Source: Paenibacillus sp. J5C2022
GTDB lineage: Bacteria; Bacillota; Bacilli; Paenibacillales; Paenibacillaceae
Length of the DNA: 64,000 bases
Assembly (NCBI RefSeq): GCF_025567625.1
Contig: NZ_JAOQJC010000004.1
Span: 62,001 to 126,000, forward strand
Direction: 5' to 3'
Part shown: one piece after another, positions 32,927 to 42,516 of the stretch
How the letters are laid out: the number at the start of each line of letters is the position of its first letter
Position numbering within the stretch: the first letter of the stretch is position 1
The notes under the pieces: model-generated
Told to the model about the DNA's origin: nothing
Database searches by the model: none
Seen by the model: the letters and a program-made list of their open reading frames with translations, nothing else
Program-made: the position numbers and the translations under genes

Positions 32927-34022
32927 ATCGTTCTGGGATCATTTCAATTGGAAAAAAAGTGTTCGATTTCGGATGTTTGGCTCGATTGTCCTCAGTTTTG
33001 TTGTAACGGTCTTCGCCAGTTCGATATGGGAGTATTTTTTGGAAGGCATTCCGCTCATTGGCCGCGTGTTTCCGTTTATCATTTTTCTAGGCTCATTCTT
33101 TTTGCTGTTTTTCTTATTTATGCATCCTGTCATTACCCGATTGCAAGTCATTAACGAAGGACTTATGACCATTGCCAATGGGAATTTAAGCTGCCGCGTG
33201 CAGCTGTCCTGCAAGGATGAGCTGGGCGAGATCGCGAGCAACATTAACGATATGGCCGAACGGCTGCAGACGATGATTCATAAGGAAAGAATGGTTGAAG
33301 CGGCTAAGATGGAGTTGATTACGAATGTCTCTCATGATTTGCGGACGCCGCTTACCAGCATAATCGGTTATCTTAATTTGCTGTTGGATGATGATTATCA
33401 GAATCTTACGGAGCATAAACGGTATATTCGGAACGCATTCTACAAAACGCAGCAGCTAAAAAAATTGATTGACGATCTGTTCGAATATACAAGATTAACG
33501 AGCGGTACGGTACAGCTCGGCTTCCAAGCCGTCGATCTCAGAAGTTTATTCAATCAAATCATAAATGAATTCGAGCCGCTGGCTCAACAGAACGGAATTA
33601 CCGTCTCTGTCGAGATGGAGCAAGGCGAGGCGACGGGATGGATAGATGCGGAAATGTTTGTGCGCGCCGTTGATAATTTGCTAATGAACGCACTGAAATT
33701 TTCGGTTAGGCCAAGTGAAATAACGATCAAGCTGTATCGGAAAAAAGAAAACATCGGGTTTGTCATCGAGAATCTGGCCGAGCCGATTGCCGAGCATCAG
33801 CTTGAACGGCTGTTTGAACGATTTTATAAGGTAGACGCATCCCGGTCGGAACAAAATATGCCGCAAGGCGCCGGTCTCGGCTTATCTATTGCGAGAAGTA
33901 TCATCATGCATCATGGAGGCAGCTTGAACCTGGCATATGATCAAGGACGATTCGCCTTCCGTATTGACATACCGGCTCATCACCCAATAGATACATCGAA
34001 TGATGCGGATGACAAAGAATAA
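32919..34022 (+). CDS. sensor histidine kinase (HAMP, HisKA, HATPase)
   Basis: A 367-residue membrane kinase. Two membrane segments (about residues 19-36 and 45-65) have almost no extracellular loop, so it probably senses within the membrane. A HAMP domain (about 66-118) is followed by the phospho-acceptor box NVSHDLRTPLTSIIGYLNLL (near 138), the N box DNLLMNALKFS (near 251) and the G box GAGLGLSIARS (near 318). The start is TTG 32919, with GGGAGTGGG eight bases upstream, overlapping the regulator gene. Short-loop kinases of this type often respond to cell-wall antibiotics. Confidence 0.9.
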   Translation: MSRSFWDHFNWKKSVRFRMFGSIVLSFVVTVFASSIWEYFLEGIPLIGRVFPFIIFLGSFFLLFFLFMHPVITRLQVINEGLMTIANGNLSCRVQLSCKDELGEIASNINDMAERLQTMIHKERMVEAAKMELITNVSHDLRTPLTSIIGYLNLLLDDDYQNLTEHKRYIRNAFYKTQQLKKLIDDLFEYTRLTSGTVQLGFQAVDLRSLFNQIINEFEPLAQQNGITVSVEMEQGEATGWIDAEMFVRAVDNLLMNALKFSVRPSEITIKLYRKKENIGFVIENLAEPIAEHQLERLFERFYKVDASRSEQNMPQGAGLGLSIARSIIMHHGGSLNLAYDQGRFAFRIDIPAHHPIDTSNDADDKE

Positions 34023-34042
34023 AGCAGCTTCGGAAGCTGCTT
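34022..34042. terminator. hairpin between convergent genes
   Basis: A perfect 9-bp stem, AAGCAGCTT-CGG-AAGCTGCTT, immediately follows the kinase stop and precedes the convergent universal-stress-type gene. It is a short, probably shared terminator. Confidence 0.6.
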
Positions 34043-34058
34043 ATCGGAAAAGGCGATA

Positions 34059-34727
34059 TTAAGTTTCCTTACTGCTCTTCAGTTCCTCCGCCACCTTGCC
34101 GTCGGAGATCTTGTATAACGTCTTCTTCTTGTGCTGAACCAGCTTGAATACGCCGCTGTTGAAGTCTGTACCGGTCAGCTTGAAGAACATGCCCTCCAGC
34201 TCGTCCGTCGGCGACTCTCCCACGTTCATGATCATCCCGCCTTCCGTCTTCAGGAGATGGGCTCTAACGCCTTGCTCGAATTCCTCCTCATATTGCTCCG
34301 GCAAGACGCGCTGCACGGATACGACATGGACATCTATGAAGTCGATTTGGCGCAGTATCTCGTTAATGATCGAGCCCCGAAGAAGCTCTTCCCATCGGGT
34401 GCGGGCCGATTCTCCCAATACGATCTGCGTAATTTGCTTCTTCCTCGCAACGTCGACGATCACTTTCACGACGCTTCGCGGGCCGCTTTCCTCCGCCAGA
34501 AACTCAGCATGATGCTCCTTCGCCAATCGTTTCCACTCCGCCATATTGCGTTCCTTGGAAGCGTTATATTCATTGTCTCGCATCGGATTGACGGTCAGAA
34601 TGGTCAGCGTTCCGCCCATCGCACTCGCTATTTTGGCGCCCCGTTGAATAAGCCGCTCCGCATTCGGCCCGTAATAGACGCAGACAAGTATATTCTCCCG
34701 TGCTGCATGTTCCATAATCCGTGACAT
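34059..34727 (-). CDS. universal stress protein-type (KdpD USP-like) protein
   Basis: A 222-residue soluble protein. The first 130 residues resemble the USP domain found in KdpD: ENILVCVYYGPNAERLIQRG, LTILTVNP and TQIVLGESARTRWEELLRGS, the last being the nucleotide-binding G-x-S region. The C-terminal 90 residues are extra, with alternating strands, and match no family I know. ATG 34727 is within the ribosome site AGAGAGG, so ATG 34715 could be the true start. A role in potassium or stress response is suggested by the domain, not shown. Confidence 0.7.
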   Translation of the reverse strand: MSRIMEHAARENILVCVYYGPNAERLIQRGAKIASAMGGTLTILTVNPMRDNEYNASKERNMAEWKRLAKEHHAEFLAEESGPRSVVKVIVDVARKKQITQIVLGESARTRWEELLRGSIINEILRQIDFIDVHVVSVQRVLPEQYEEEFEQGVRAHLLKTEGGMIMNVGESPTDELEGMFFKLTGTDFNSGVFKLVQHKKKTLYKISDGKVAEELKSSKET

Positions 34728-34758
34728 CCTCTCTCTATCGTTTTCGTATACCGTTGCT

Positions 34759-35310
34759 CTATTCCTTCTTCTGCACCTGCTCCAAATATTCGTCCAGCAG
34801 CTCGAACGTTCCGTTCATTCCTTGACGTACATTGTCCATGAGCGCTTCGAATACGCGGCGCTCTCCTTTCTTGGCGTCCTCCGGCAGGCCATGCAGGACG
34901 AGCTTCGTTCCGTTCTCATGCGGCTCGAACGTAATCGTGTTGAGAATCTCCAGCGGCCAGTCCTTGCTGAACGGCGCGCGTATGCGATTGCCTTCCGCAT
35001 CGGCGAAGGAATTGGTGTAGACGAATTTATGAGGCGCTTCAATTTCCCTGTAGTTGAATTTCCCCCACATGATCCCGCCGTTCGGCGCTTCCTGCATGTA
35101 GTGAATAGAGCCGCCCGGCTGCAGGCTCTGGCTGATGACAGTCGTCTTGAAGCCGCGCGGCCCCCACCAGTTCGGCATGTGCTCCCCTTGCGTGAATATA
35201 TCGAACAGCAGCTCCGGCGGCGCATGGAAGATGCGGGTCATATGCAGCCCTTTTTTCGCTTCTTGTGCCGGGCCGCTTTTGGAAGCCGTTTTTTTATTCC
35301 TTTTGAACAT
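34759..35310 (-). CDS. SRPBCC/AHSA1-type protein
   Basis: A 183-residue protein. A lysine-rich N-terminus (about 1-20) is followed by an AHSA1-type START-like fold: TRIFHAPPELLFDIFTQGEH, MPNWWGPRGFKTTV and TITFEPHENGTKLVLHGLP. Family members bind hydrophobic ligands or act in stress responses; many bacterial ones have no known function. It is divergent from the following gene. Ribosome site AGGAGGACC precedes the ATG on the coding strand. Confidence 0.85.
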   Translation of the reverse strand: MFKRNKKTASKSGPAQEAKKGLHMTRIFHAPPELLFDIFTQGEHMPNWWGPRGFKTTVISQSLQPGGSIHYMQEAPNGGIMWGKFNYREIEAPHKFVYTNSFADAEGNRIRAPFSKDWPLEILNTITFEPHENGTKLVLHGLPEDAKKGERRVFEALMDNVRQGMNGTFELLDEYLEQVQKKE

Positions 35311-35406
35311 ATGGTCCTCCTGTATACTGTACTAGCTGTTATAATAATAACACATGAAGCGGCTGCAAGCGGAACGGAAAAAGGGAAATAGAGGAGATCG
35401 ATTGTC

Positions 35407-36735
35407 ATGAACAAGAAGAACTCGGCGCTTTCGCCACAGCGGTGGAGGCAGCGCAAGCTGACGGATGACAACAGGGAAATACACGTGGTGAAAGCAACGT
35501 TCCATATAGAAGCGGCCTCAGTGGACAGGCTTCGGCTGTTCCTCGGGAACTCGAATGGCGGAACGTTATGGTTCTTGCTGACTGCCGAGCGTGCGGGAGC
35601 GCTGAAGGCAGAAGCTTATACGGTAGATGAAGGGAATGAATCGTATGCCGTTCTTCCTGCGGCTGAGTCTGGCGAGGGGGTTCATCGTTCTGCCGCTTTG
35701 CCCGGCGAGGCGAAGGCAGTTCTTAGTCGGGCTTCTTTGCCGGAACGGCTGATGGTTGAGACGAGAATGGTCGGCAAGACGGCTTTTATTTATGCCAACG
35801 GGATATTCCTTGCCGCTTACGAGCTGAAGGCTGCCATTGATGGAGATGTCACACAAGCGGGTACGGTTGTCGAAGACACGCTCGCTTCGGTTCCTCAGTT
35901 GGTTCACTTCGACGTGCAGCACAAGCCGGGAAAGTTCATGCATATATCGTTCGACGACACGTACGATCTGATGAAGGAGTTGACGGTGAACGAGACGCGG
36001 TACAACAGCCTGTTCGATCATGAGGTGTTCGCGTATTTGCGGGATATGCATGAGAAGTACGGCGCGGTATTCAGCTTTTATTTGTTCTACGGCAGGACGG
36101 ACGATGCCTTCACGATGTCGGATATGACGACCAAGTTCAAGGATGAATTCGCCACGCATGCGGATTGGCTGAAGTTCGGCTATCATTCCTTGTACGAGGA
36201 TACGCGCTCCAGCCGGTTGAGCGATGAGGAGATGATCGCGAGCGTAGGGAATATGCATGCTGCCATCACCCGGTTCGCCGGCGCCGATAGCATCGACAAG
36301 CTTGTCCGGTTCGGCTATTTCTCGGTCAACACTTCGGCACTCATCGCACTGAAGCGTCAAGGTCTCATTGATGGAGCGCTGACGGCGGATGATGAGCGAA
36401 CGGACAATTGCGGCTTGTCCGGAGCTCCGCTCAGAATTGTCAGGCACTACGACAGCTACGCGGACTTGGAGCATCAGCTGCATTATTTTCGCTCGGAACG
36501 GCGCTTCGACGGTTGCGATAGCAGTGAGCGGATGGTGTCGCAGTTGAACGCGCTGCGGGATGACGGAAACAACAACGAATGCTACATCTTGTTCGGTCAC
36601 AGCGTACTGGAGATTCCTATAACGGCTGCATTGCAATGGGCCTGTGAACAGGGAGATATAGCATTCCGGTACCCGATGAATATCGAGCGGGACTTGCGGC
36701 GACAGTCGAATAGGCATTTGACGAATGAAGCGTAA
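35407..36735 (+). CDS. protein with polysaccharide deacetylase-like C-terminal half
   Basis: A 442-residue protein without a signal peptide. The N-terminal half (about 25-180) is rich in beta strands and may be a lectin-like fold. The C-terminal half has FMHISFDDTYDLMKEL near residue 178 and KFGYHSLYE near 256, which resemble the NodB-fold motifs SFDD and H-x-x-x-E of polysaccharide deacetylases. The metal-binding triad is incomplete by eye, so activity is uncertain. AGAGGAG precedes ATG 35407. The helicase gene starts 16 bases downstream. Paenibacilli have several proteins of this layout; I do not know a specific function. Confidence 0.6.
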   Translation: MNKKNSALSPQRWRQRKLTDDNREIHVVKATFHIEAASVDRLRLFLGNSNGGTLWFLLTAERAGALKAEAYTVDEGNESYAVLPAAESGEGVHRSAALPGEAKAVLSRASLPERLMVETRMVGKTAFIYANGIFLAAYELKAAIDGDVTQAGTVVEDTLASVPQLVHFDVQHKPGKFMHISFDDTYDLMKELTVNETRYNSLFDHEVFAYLRDMHEKYGAVFSFYLFYGRTDDAFTMSDMTTKFKDEFATHADWLKFGYHSLYEDTRSSRLSDEEMIASVGNMHAAITRFAGADSIDKLVRFGYFSVNTSALIALKRQGLIDGALTADDERTDNCGLSGAPLRIVRHYDSYADLEHQLHYFRSERRFDGCDSSERMVSQLNALRDDGNNNECYILFGHSVLEIPITAALQWACEQGDIAFRYPMNIERDLRRQSNRHLTNEA

Positions 36736-36750
36736 GGAAGAAGTGATAGG

Positions 36751-39276
36751 ATGGTTATGAAGGATACAGGGGCAGCAGGGCAATGGAGCAGCGGATTGAC
36801 AGAGGAGCAAGAGCGGTATCTGGCGGTGAAGAAAGAGGAGCTCGGCATCGAGCTGAATGAGGCGCAGCAGCGGGCGGTCGTGCATGGGGACGGACCGCTC
36901 TTGCTGCTGGCATCGCCCGGCTCGGGCAAGACGACAACGATTATTATGCGGATAGGCTATCTCATCGAAGCGCTCGGGGTGAACCCGTCCCGTATGAAAG
37001 CCGTGACCTTCAGCAGAGCTGCTGCCAGAGATATGAAGGAGCGGTTCGACCGTTTCTTCCCGCAGCTTCCGACCGCCGGGTTCAGCACGATTCATAGTCT
37101 GGCGTTCGAAATTATAAGGGAGCAGTTCCGCAAGGAAGGAACGGAGTTCCTGATTATTGAAGGCGAGATCAGCGAGGAAGAAGACGGGGGCGGAAGCGGC
37201 GAGGTCGGCATGGACGGCATGCCTCTGCACAAGAAGCTGCTGCTGCGATCGCTGTTCAAGCGAATAGCCGGCGAGAACCCCAGCGACGACAGCATGGATG
37301 AGCTGACGACGTTCATTAGCTATGTGAAGAACAAGATGATTCCTCCGGATCGCTGGAGCAGCGTCCGCACAAGCGTGCCGCAAGCCGCCAAGGTGCTGCA
37401 GGAATACGAAGACTACAAGCGCTCGGGGCATCGGAAGATGCTGATCGACTATGACGATATGCTGACATATGCCAACGACATTCTGGAGCGGGATGAGGGG
37501 CTGCTGCGGAAGTACCAGCGGCGCTACGATTATGTGCTGACGGACGAGAGCCAGGATACGTCGCTTGTGCAGCATGCGATTATCGCGAAGCTGGTTCGCG
37601 AGCACCGCAATCTGTGCGTGGTGGCGGATGACGATCAGTCGATCTATAGCTGGCGCGGGGCGGAGCCTTCGTACTTGCTGGAGTTCAAGTCGGTGTATCC
37701 TGATGCGGTAACGCTGTATATGGAGCAGAATTATCGGTCGTCGCAGGAGATAGTTGCCGCGGCTAATGCTTTCATCAAGCGGAATAGGAACCGTTATAAC
37801 AAAAATATGTTCACGGCCAACGGTGAGCGCGGCGACATCCTGTTCCGCGAGCTGCCGGACTACCGCTTCCAGGCGAAGTTCCTCGCCCAGCATGTGCAGG
37901 AGGTGGAGAAGCTGTCCGAGGTGGCGATTCTATATCGCAACAATGCTTCATCCATTGCGCTGATGAATGAATTCGACCGGATGGGCATTCCGTTCTATAT
38001 GAAGGATGCGGATGTCCGCTTCTTCTCGCACTGGGTGGTAGAAGACGTGCTGAACTTCATGCGCATGTCGTATACGGATAAGCGGGCGGAGCTGCTGGAG
38101 CGGATTCATCTGAAGATGAGCGGCTATATCAGCAAGCACCAGATGGAGGTGCTGAAGGAGATCGATAACGGCGAGTCGGTGTTCGATAACTTGCTGAAGT
38201 TCGTGATGCTCAAGGATTATCAGGTGAAGCTGCTGGAGGAGGCGAGGGAGACGTTCCAGGGGATGCGCGGCATGCCTCCGCAGCACGCGATCCGCGTCAT
38301 CCGGAGCAGGCTGGGCTACGAGAAGGCGCTGGACAAAATGTGCGAAAGGCTCGGTTTCAAGCGGGAGTATCTGATCGGCATCCTGAATACGCTGGAGGAT
38401 ATTGCGGACGGGTTGGGGACGATGGAGCAGTTCGCCGCCCGGCTGAAGCAGCTGGAGGCGGCGCTGAAGGGCTCGCGCTCGAAGCGGGGACAGAACGCCG
38501 TCACCTTCTCTACCTTCCACAGTGCGAAAGGGCTGGAGTTCGACCGCGTATATATGATCGATCTCATCGACGGCGTCATTCCGTCCAGCGAGGACGGCAA
38601 GGGCGGCGGTCCCCATAAGAAGGATGGGGGCACGGGAGAGCAACCGCTTATGGAAGAAGCGGTGCGCTTGTTCTACGTCGGCATGACCCGGGCGCGCGAG
38701 CACCTGGAGATGGTGACCTACCGGGAACGGGACGGGGAGACGGTGAAGGAGTCCGCATTCGTCACCGCGGTGCGCGGCCTTGTGAAGCCGGAGCGGGAGC
38801 GCGGGGGCAGTGGCGGTGGTTCGTCCGACCACTCAGCCCGGCGTACGGAAGCAACTGGTGAACGAGGCAGAGGGGGAGCGGCTGGACGTGCGGCTCCATC
38901 TGCGCGATCGGGGGCCGCCGCAGACAGGAGGGGCAACTCGTCCGCACGAGTGGAAGATGGCGTGAGAGGCAAGGGCGGCGTCGGGCGCAAGGACGCTGGC
39001 TTGCGGCATGGCGCGTCCGACGCCGGCAGGCCTGGCGATAGTTCCTCCGGAGTAATCGTGCAGGAGCATGGCGGAACTTCCGCCGGAGCGGCAAGCCCGA
39101 CGGCGATCCGGATGGCCTCCCAGCTCGTGGCCGGCGGCATGGTACGCCATCGCGTATTTGGCACGGGTGTAGTGGAGCGGTGGGATGGGGAGCGCATCTG
39201 GCTTCGATATCCGTCCGGGTCGAAGGTGCTCTCGCTGGCCACATGCTTATCGATGGGGCTTCTGGAGCCTGAGTAA
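36751..39276 (+). CDS. UvrD/Rep-type superfamily 1 DNA helicase
   Basis: An 841-residue helicase. A Q motif (LNEAQQRAV, about 36-44) is followed by Walker A ASPGSGKTTT (54-63), DESQDTSLVQH near 265 (motif II), DDDQSIYSWRGAEP near 290 (motif III), QNYRSSQEI near 326, FSTFHSAKGLEFDRVYMIDL near 587 (motif V) and RLFYVGMTRARE near 639 (motif VI). A disordered Gly/Ser/Arg-rich linker (about 680-790) and a small C-terminal domain (VRHRVFGTGVVERWDGERI) follow, the PcrA-type end that binds RNA polymerase in relatives. It unwinds DNA 3'-5' in repair. Confidence 0.9.
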   Translation: MVMKDTGAAGQWSSGLTEEQERYLAVKKEELGIELNEAQQRAVVHGDGPLLLLASPGSGKTTTIIMRIGYLIEALGVNPSRMKAVTFSRAAARDMKERFDRFFPQLPTAGFSTIHSLAFEIIREQFRKEGTEFLIIEGEISEEEDGGGSGEVGMDGMPLHKKLLLRSLFKRIAGENPSDDSMDELTTFISYVKNKMIPPDRWSSVRTSVPQAAKVLQEYEDYKRSGHRKMLIDYDDMLTYANDILERDEGLLRKYQRRYDYVLTDESQDTSLVQHAIIAKLVREHRNLCVVADDDQSIYSWRGAEPSYLLEFKSVYPDAVTLYMEQNYRSSQEIVAAANAFIKRNRNRYNKNMFTANGERGDILFRELPDYRFQAKFLAQHVQEVEKLSEVAILYRNNASSIALMNEFDRMGIPFYMKDADVRFFSHWVVEDVLNFMRMSYTDKRAELLERIHLKMSGYISKHQMEVLKEIDNGESVFDNLLKFVMLKDYQVKLLEEARETFQGMRGMPPQHAIRVIRSRLGYEKALDKMCERLGFKREYLIGILNTLEDIADGLGTMEQFAARLKQLEAALKGSRSKRGQNAVTFSTFHSAKGLEFDRVYMIDLIDGVIPSSEDGKGGGPHKKDGGTGEQPLMEEAVRLFYVGMTRAREHLEMVTYRERDGETVKESAFVTAVRGLVKPERERGGSGGGSSDHSARRTEATGERGRGGAAGRAAPSARSGAAADRRGNSSARVEDGVRGKGGVGRKDAGLRHGASDAGRPGDSSSGVIVQEHGGTSAGAASPTAIRMASQLVAGGMVRHRVFGTGVVERWDGERIWLRYPSGSKVLSLATCLSMGLLEPE

Positions 39277-39310
39277 TGACCTTGGGGAGAGAGTAACAGG
39301 AAGGGGAAGA

Positions 39311-40297
39311 ATGATGAGTAATCGTGCAAGCACAAAACGACAACGTAAACGTGAGCAAGTGAGTGAAGCAATTACTGAAACGCTGAAGAGAGAACCGCTA
39401 ATGAAATCTATTGGATTTACTGCTGTTTTCTCGCTAGGTGTATCCCTTTTCTTTATGATTATTTTTTCAGTTATCTTCCTCTTGATTCAATTACCTCGAA
39501 TAGAATGGTTATCTTTTCTATCGAATGATCTAAAGCCGCTAGCGGGCGTTGCTTCGGGAATTTTCCTGTTCATCGCTTTGTATTTGAGTGGAACAATGCT
39601 TTATGGCTACTTGCTGCCTCCTTATTCCATTGTAATGACGAATGAACGGATTCAATTCTCGATACGGGAGCGTTCCTTCGATATTGCTTTCGATGATCTG
39701 ATCGGGGTGGAACAACTATTCAAAATCAAACTCGGTGGTTTGTACTGGTTGAGAGAATACCGTCTTTATATATCGGACCAGATCATTAAATTGCCTATGA
39801 GAAATATCGAGAGCCATTATAAGCTTGAAGACCGACTGTTTGAATGTAACGAACGGCAAAATAAGCGAAGAGTGGAGGCGCTGCAAGCAACGGCAAAGCT
39901 GGAAACGGGCAAGGATACGTCCCTATCGAGCGAGACTCGCCTGACAATTGCTTACAGAAGGTTAAAGGCCGGGCTGATCGTCGCAGATTTTGAAAACCGG
40001 ATCATCTTATCTGGTAAGAAACAATTATCCGCAGATCAAATTAGAAGCATTACTGTAGATTGCAAAGTAAGCCGGGAAAACGGCGGAGGCAGAGAGATCA
40101 GATTCGAACTGAGGAATGGAAAGAACTGTACCGTCAAAACAAAAAATTACGCATTTTCCGATGAAGAATGGTTCTCGCTGCTGCAGAATCTATATATTGC
40201 CGCATGGAGATTGAACATACCTATTGACGTCGAAATACCGCGGAATCGCCCTCTCCATCTCTTCCCGATCATCGATGAAAAGGAGAGAGCGTCATAG
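39311..40297 (+). CDS. membrane protein with PH-like cytoplasmic region, unknown
   Basis: A 328-residue protein. A basic N-terminus (MSNRASTKRQRKREQ) is followed by two membrane segments (about residues 38-60 and 73-97). A long cytoplasmic part begins SIVMTNERIQFSIRERSFDI, like the bacterial PH domain of the YdbT type; a second similar segment follows (RLKAGLIVADFENRIILSG, near 220). ATG 39311 has AAGGGG upstream; ATG 39314 is equally possible. The longer ORF from 39185 has no ribosome site. It is lower in GC than its neighbours. Function unknown. Confidence 0.65.
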   Translation: MMSNRASTKRQRKREQVSEAITETLKREPLMKSIGFTAVFSLGVSLFFMIIFSVIFLLIQLPRIEWLSFLSNDLKPLAGVASGIFLFIALYLSGTMLYGYLLPPYSIVMTNERIQFSIRERSFDIAFDDLIGVEQLFKIKLGGLYWLREYRLYISDQIIKLPMRNIESHYKLEDRLFECNERQNKRRVEALQATAKLETGKDTSLSSETRLTIAYRRLKAGLIVADFENRIILSGKKQLSADQIRSITVDCKVSRENGGGREIRFELRNGKNCTVKTKNYAFSDEEWFSLLQNLYIAAWRLNIPIDVEIPRNRPLHLFPIIDEKERAS

Positions 40298-40328
40298 AAA
40301 AAGAACTAAGCCCGCTTCGTAGAACGAT

Positions 40329-42113
40329 TCAAATTTCTTCCGGTGTTGCCAAGCCCAGCAGATGCAGTCCTCTCCGCAGCACTTGCGACACCAGGCTCAC
40401 CAGCTCCAGCTTCATGCGGACTTCCGATGGCTGGCCGGACAGCACCTTCACATGATGGTAATACCGGTTGAAGCCTTGCGCAAGATCCAGCAGGTATCTG
40501 GCCAGCACGGATGGCTCGTAGCGTTCCGCCGCCTGAAGCAGCCGTTCAGGATAATGGTTCAGCGTCGTGATGAGCGCCCATGCATAAGGATTCTCCGCTT
40601 GCGAATAGTCCATCTGCGGTAACGGTGACGTTGACGTATCGACTGCTGGTGAAGCATCCGTACGGCTTGCAGAGGCCGAGCTGTCATCATCAGACGGTGT
40701 GCTGCCCAGTCCTCCGGTAGCAGCATGCAGCCCAGCCTCCGCCTTGCGTAAAATGCTGGCCGTTCTGGCATACGTGTACTGCAAGTACGGCCCAGTCTCG
40801 CCGTCGAAGTTCAGCATTTCCTCAAGCGAGAAGTCGATATCCAGCGTTCGCGAGTTTTTCAGATCGCCGAAGACGACGGCTCCGAGCCCGATAGCTTCCG
40901 CAATCTGCCGCTTGTTATGCAGCGATGGATTCTTCTGTTCGATCTTGACCAGCGCCTTATCGACCGCTTCGTTCAGCACATCCTCCAGGAAGACGACCTG
41001 GCCTCGCCGGGTGGACATCTTCTGCCCCTTCAGCCGCATTAATCCGAACGGAATATGGCGGCATTGCTCCGCCCAATCGCAGCCCATCTTCTTCAGCACC
41101 TGGAACACCTGACGGAAGTGAAGCGTCTGCTCTCCGCCTACGACATACAGGAGACGGTCGCCGCCCATCTCCCGATGACGGTACAGGGCAGTCGCAAGAT
41201 CTCGGGTCGCGTAGATGGAGGTGCCGTCGGACTTGAGAATTAGACATGGCGGCATGCCTTGCTCTTCCAGCCGCACCACCTTGGCGCCATCGCTATCCTC
41301 CAGCAGACTTTGCTCCGCAAGCTGTTGCACAACCGCATCCATCTTGTCATTGTAGAAGCTCTCGCCCAGCACGTGATTGAAGGATACGCCCAGCCGCTCA
41401 TACAGCTTATTGAACTCCCGCATACTCTCCGCAATGAAGGAGCGCCATAGAGAAGTTGCCTGCTCATCCCCGGCCTCCAGCCTCTGGAACCAGCTTCTGG
41501 CTTCTTCCTCCAACTGAGGATTCCGCTCCGCTTCATCGTGGAATTGCACATAGAGCTGCAAGTAGCCCTTAATCGGCTGTTGCTCCAGATCCACCGTATC
41601 GCCCCATCTCATATAGGCGGCAATCATCTTGCCGAACTGCGTCCCCCAGTCACCCAGATGGTTCACATTGACTGTGTCATGGCCGATCTCGCGCAAAATG
41701 CGGGATACGGCGTTGCCGATCATCGTCGACCGCAGATGCCCGATGCCGAACGGCTTGGCGATATTGGGCGAAGACATGTCAATGATGATGCGTTCCGGAC
41801 GCTCTGCAGGGACATGCCAGAACTGGCCGGATGCGGCCGCCCTGATCAGCGCTTCGGCGAAGCCCGCTCTGTCCAGCTTGAAGTTCAAATAAGGGCCAGC
41901 CGCTTCGGCGCGAATAGCCGGATGCTCGATAGCGTCTGCCAGCGACTGTGCGATCTGCTGCGGACTCCGCTTCATGAGCTTCGCCAATGTGAAGCAGGGC
42001 AGAGCTACGTCGCCCATCTCCGGGTTCGGCGGGTATTGCAGCAGCTCTCTCACTTCCTCTTCAGGCAGAGGCACATGCGGCGAGATAAGCCGGGTAATCT
42101 GATTCATGTCCAT
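40329..42113 (-). CDS. argS: arginyl-tRNA synthetase
   Basis: A 594-residue class I synthetase. The N-terminal Add1-type domain is followed by DMSSPNIAKPFGIGHLRST near residue 115 (HIGH motif as GIGHLRS), DWGTQFGKMI, and GQKMSTRRGQVVFL near residue 375, which replaces KMSKR, as is usual in ArgRS. An anticodon-binding DALR domain ends the protein (LDLAQGFNRYYHHVKVL). A low-complexity Ser/Thr/Asp insertion (about 505-540) is unusual. ATG 42113 follows AGAGGAGG at eight bases; the frame extends to 42281 only through the T-box leader. Expression is controlled by that T-box. Confidence 0.93.
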   Translation of the reverse strand: MDMNQITRLISPHVPLPEEEVRELLQYPPNPEMGDVALPCFTLAKLMKRSPQQIAQSLADAIEHPAIRAEAAGPYLNFKLDRAGFAEALIRAAASGQFWHVPAERPERIIIDMSSPNIAKPFGIGHLRSTMIGNAVSRILREIGHDTVNVNHLGDWGTQFGKMIAAYMRWGDTVDLEQQPIKGYLQLYVQFHDEAERNPQLEEEARSWFQRLEAGDEQATSLWRSFIAESMREFNKLYERLGVSFNHVLGESFYNDKMDAVVQQLAEQSLLEDSDGAKVVRLEEQGMPPCLILKSDGTSIYATRDLATALYRHREMGGDRLLYVVGGEQTLHFRQVFQVLKKMGCDWAEQCRHIPFGLMRLKGQKMSTRRGQVVFLEDVLNEAVDKALVKIEQKNPSLHNKRQIAEAIGLGAVVFGDLKNSRTLDIDFSLEEMLNFDGETGPYLQYTYARTASILRKAEAGLHAATGGLGSTPSDDDSSASASRTDASPAVDTSTSPLPQMDYSQAENPYAWALITTLNHYPERLLQAAERYEPSVLARYLLDLAQGFNRYYHHVKVLSGQPSEVRMKLELVSLVSQVLRRGLHLLGLATPEEI

Positions 42114-42121
42114 TATCGATT

Positions 42122-42400
42122 CCTCCTCTGAAATACATAAAACCCCCGTCTCTGTTAGAGACGGGGGTTGACCCGCGGTGCCACTCTTGTTATCCGGTGC
42201 GATGCGCGCATCGGATCTCTCGTACGATAACGGCGCTTCGCCGGACTTCCCTACTGTGCGAATACAGGCAGCTTCCTGCACCCTATGTTCGGCAAGCCAT
42301 CTCCCGGGTCCTCTTCGGCTAATGATCGTTGACCGGCTTCCACCGCCCCGGCTCGCTGTGCAACTGGATACACCGCCTACTGTCCCGTTCCAAGATATTA
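42122..42400 (-). promoter_or_regulatory. T-box riboswitch of argS
   Basis: On the - strand the T-box sequence AGTGGCACCGCGGGT (42185-42171) is followed by a terminator hairpin (42169-42141, AACCCCCGTCTCT and AGAGACGGGGGTT) with a TTTT tail. A stem I region of about 200 nt lies upstream, after a promoter at 42434-42407. Uncharged tRNA-Arg is expected to bind the T-box and prevent termination. I did not resolve the specifier codon. Confidence 0.9.
42141..42169 (-). terminator. T-box terminator hairpin
   Basis: Perfect 13-bp stem with loop AAC followed by TTTT on the - strand; its 5' arm overlaps the T-box antiterminator sequence. Confidence 0.9.
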
Positions 42401-42406
42401 CGACTT

Positions 42407-42434
42407 ATTATAGCGGTTCGGCCGGAGAAATCAA
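42407..42434 (-). promoter_or_regulatory. promoter of argS and its T-box
   Basis: -35 TTGATT (42434-42429), 16-bp spacer, perfect -10 TATAAT (42412-42407), on the - strand. Confidence 0.8.
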
Positions 42435-42516
42435 GTCGGTTTTTTCATGCGTTGGGAAAAGTTCTGCGCTGTGGTATAGTGGAAGGAACATTGGCGGAAA
42501 CGGAGAGAAGTGACGA

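Noticed and set aside
35566..37893. 775-codon minus-strand ORF
   Set aside because: It is a GC-driven shadow of two well-supported + strand genes and has no family-like motifs.
42114..42281. N-terminal extension of argS to 42281
   Set aside because: This stretch is the T-box leader; a strong ribosome site precedes ATG 42113.
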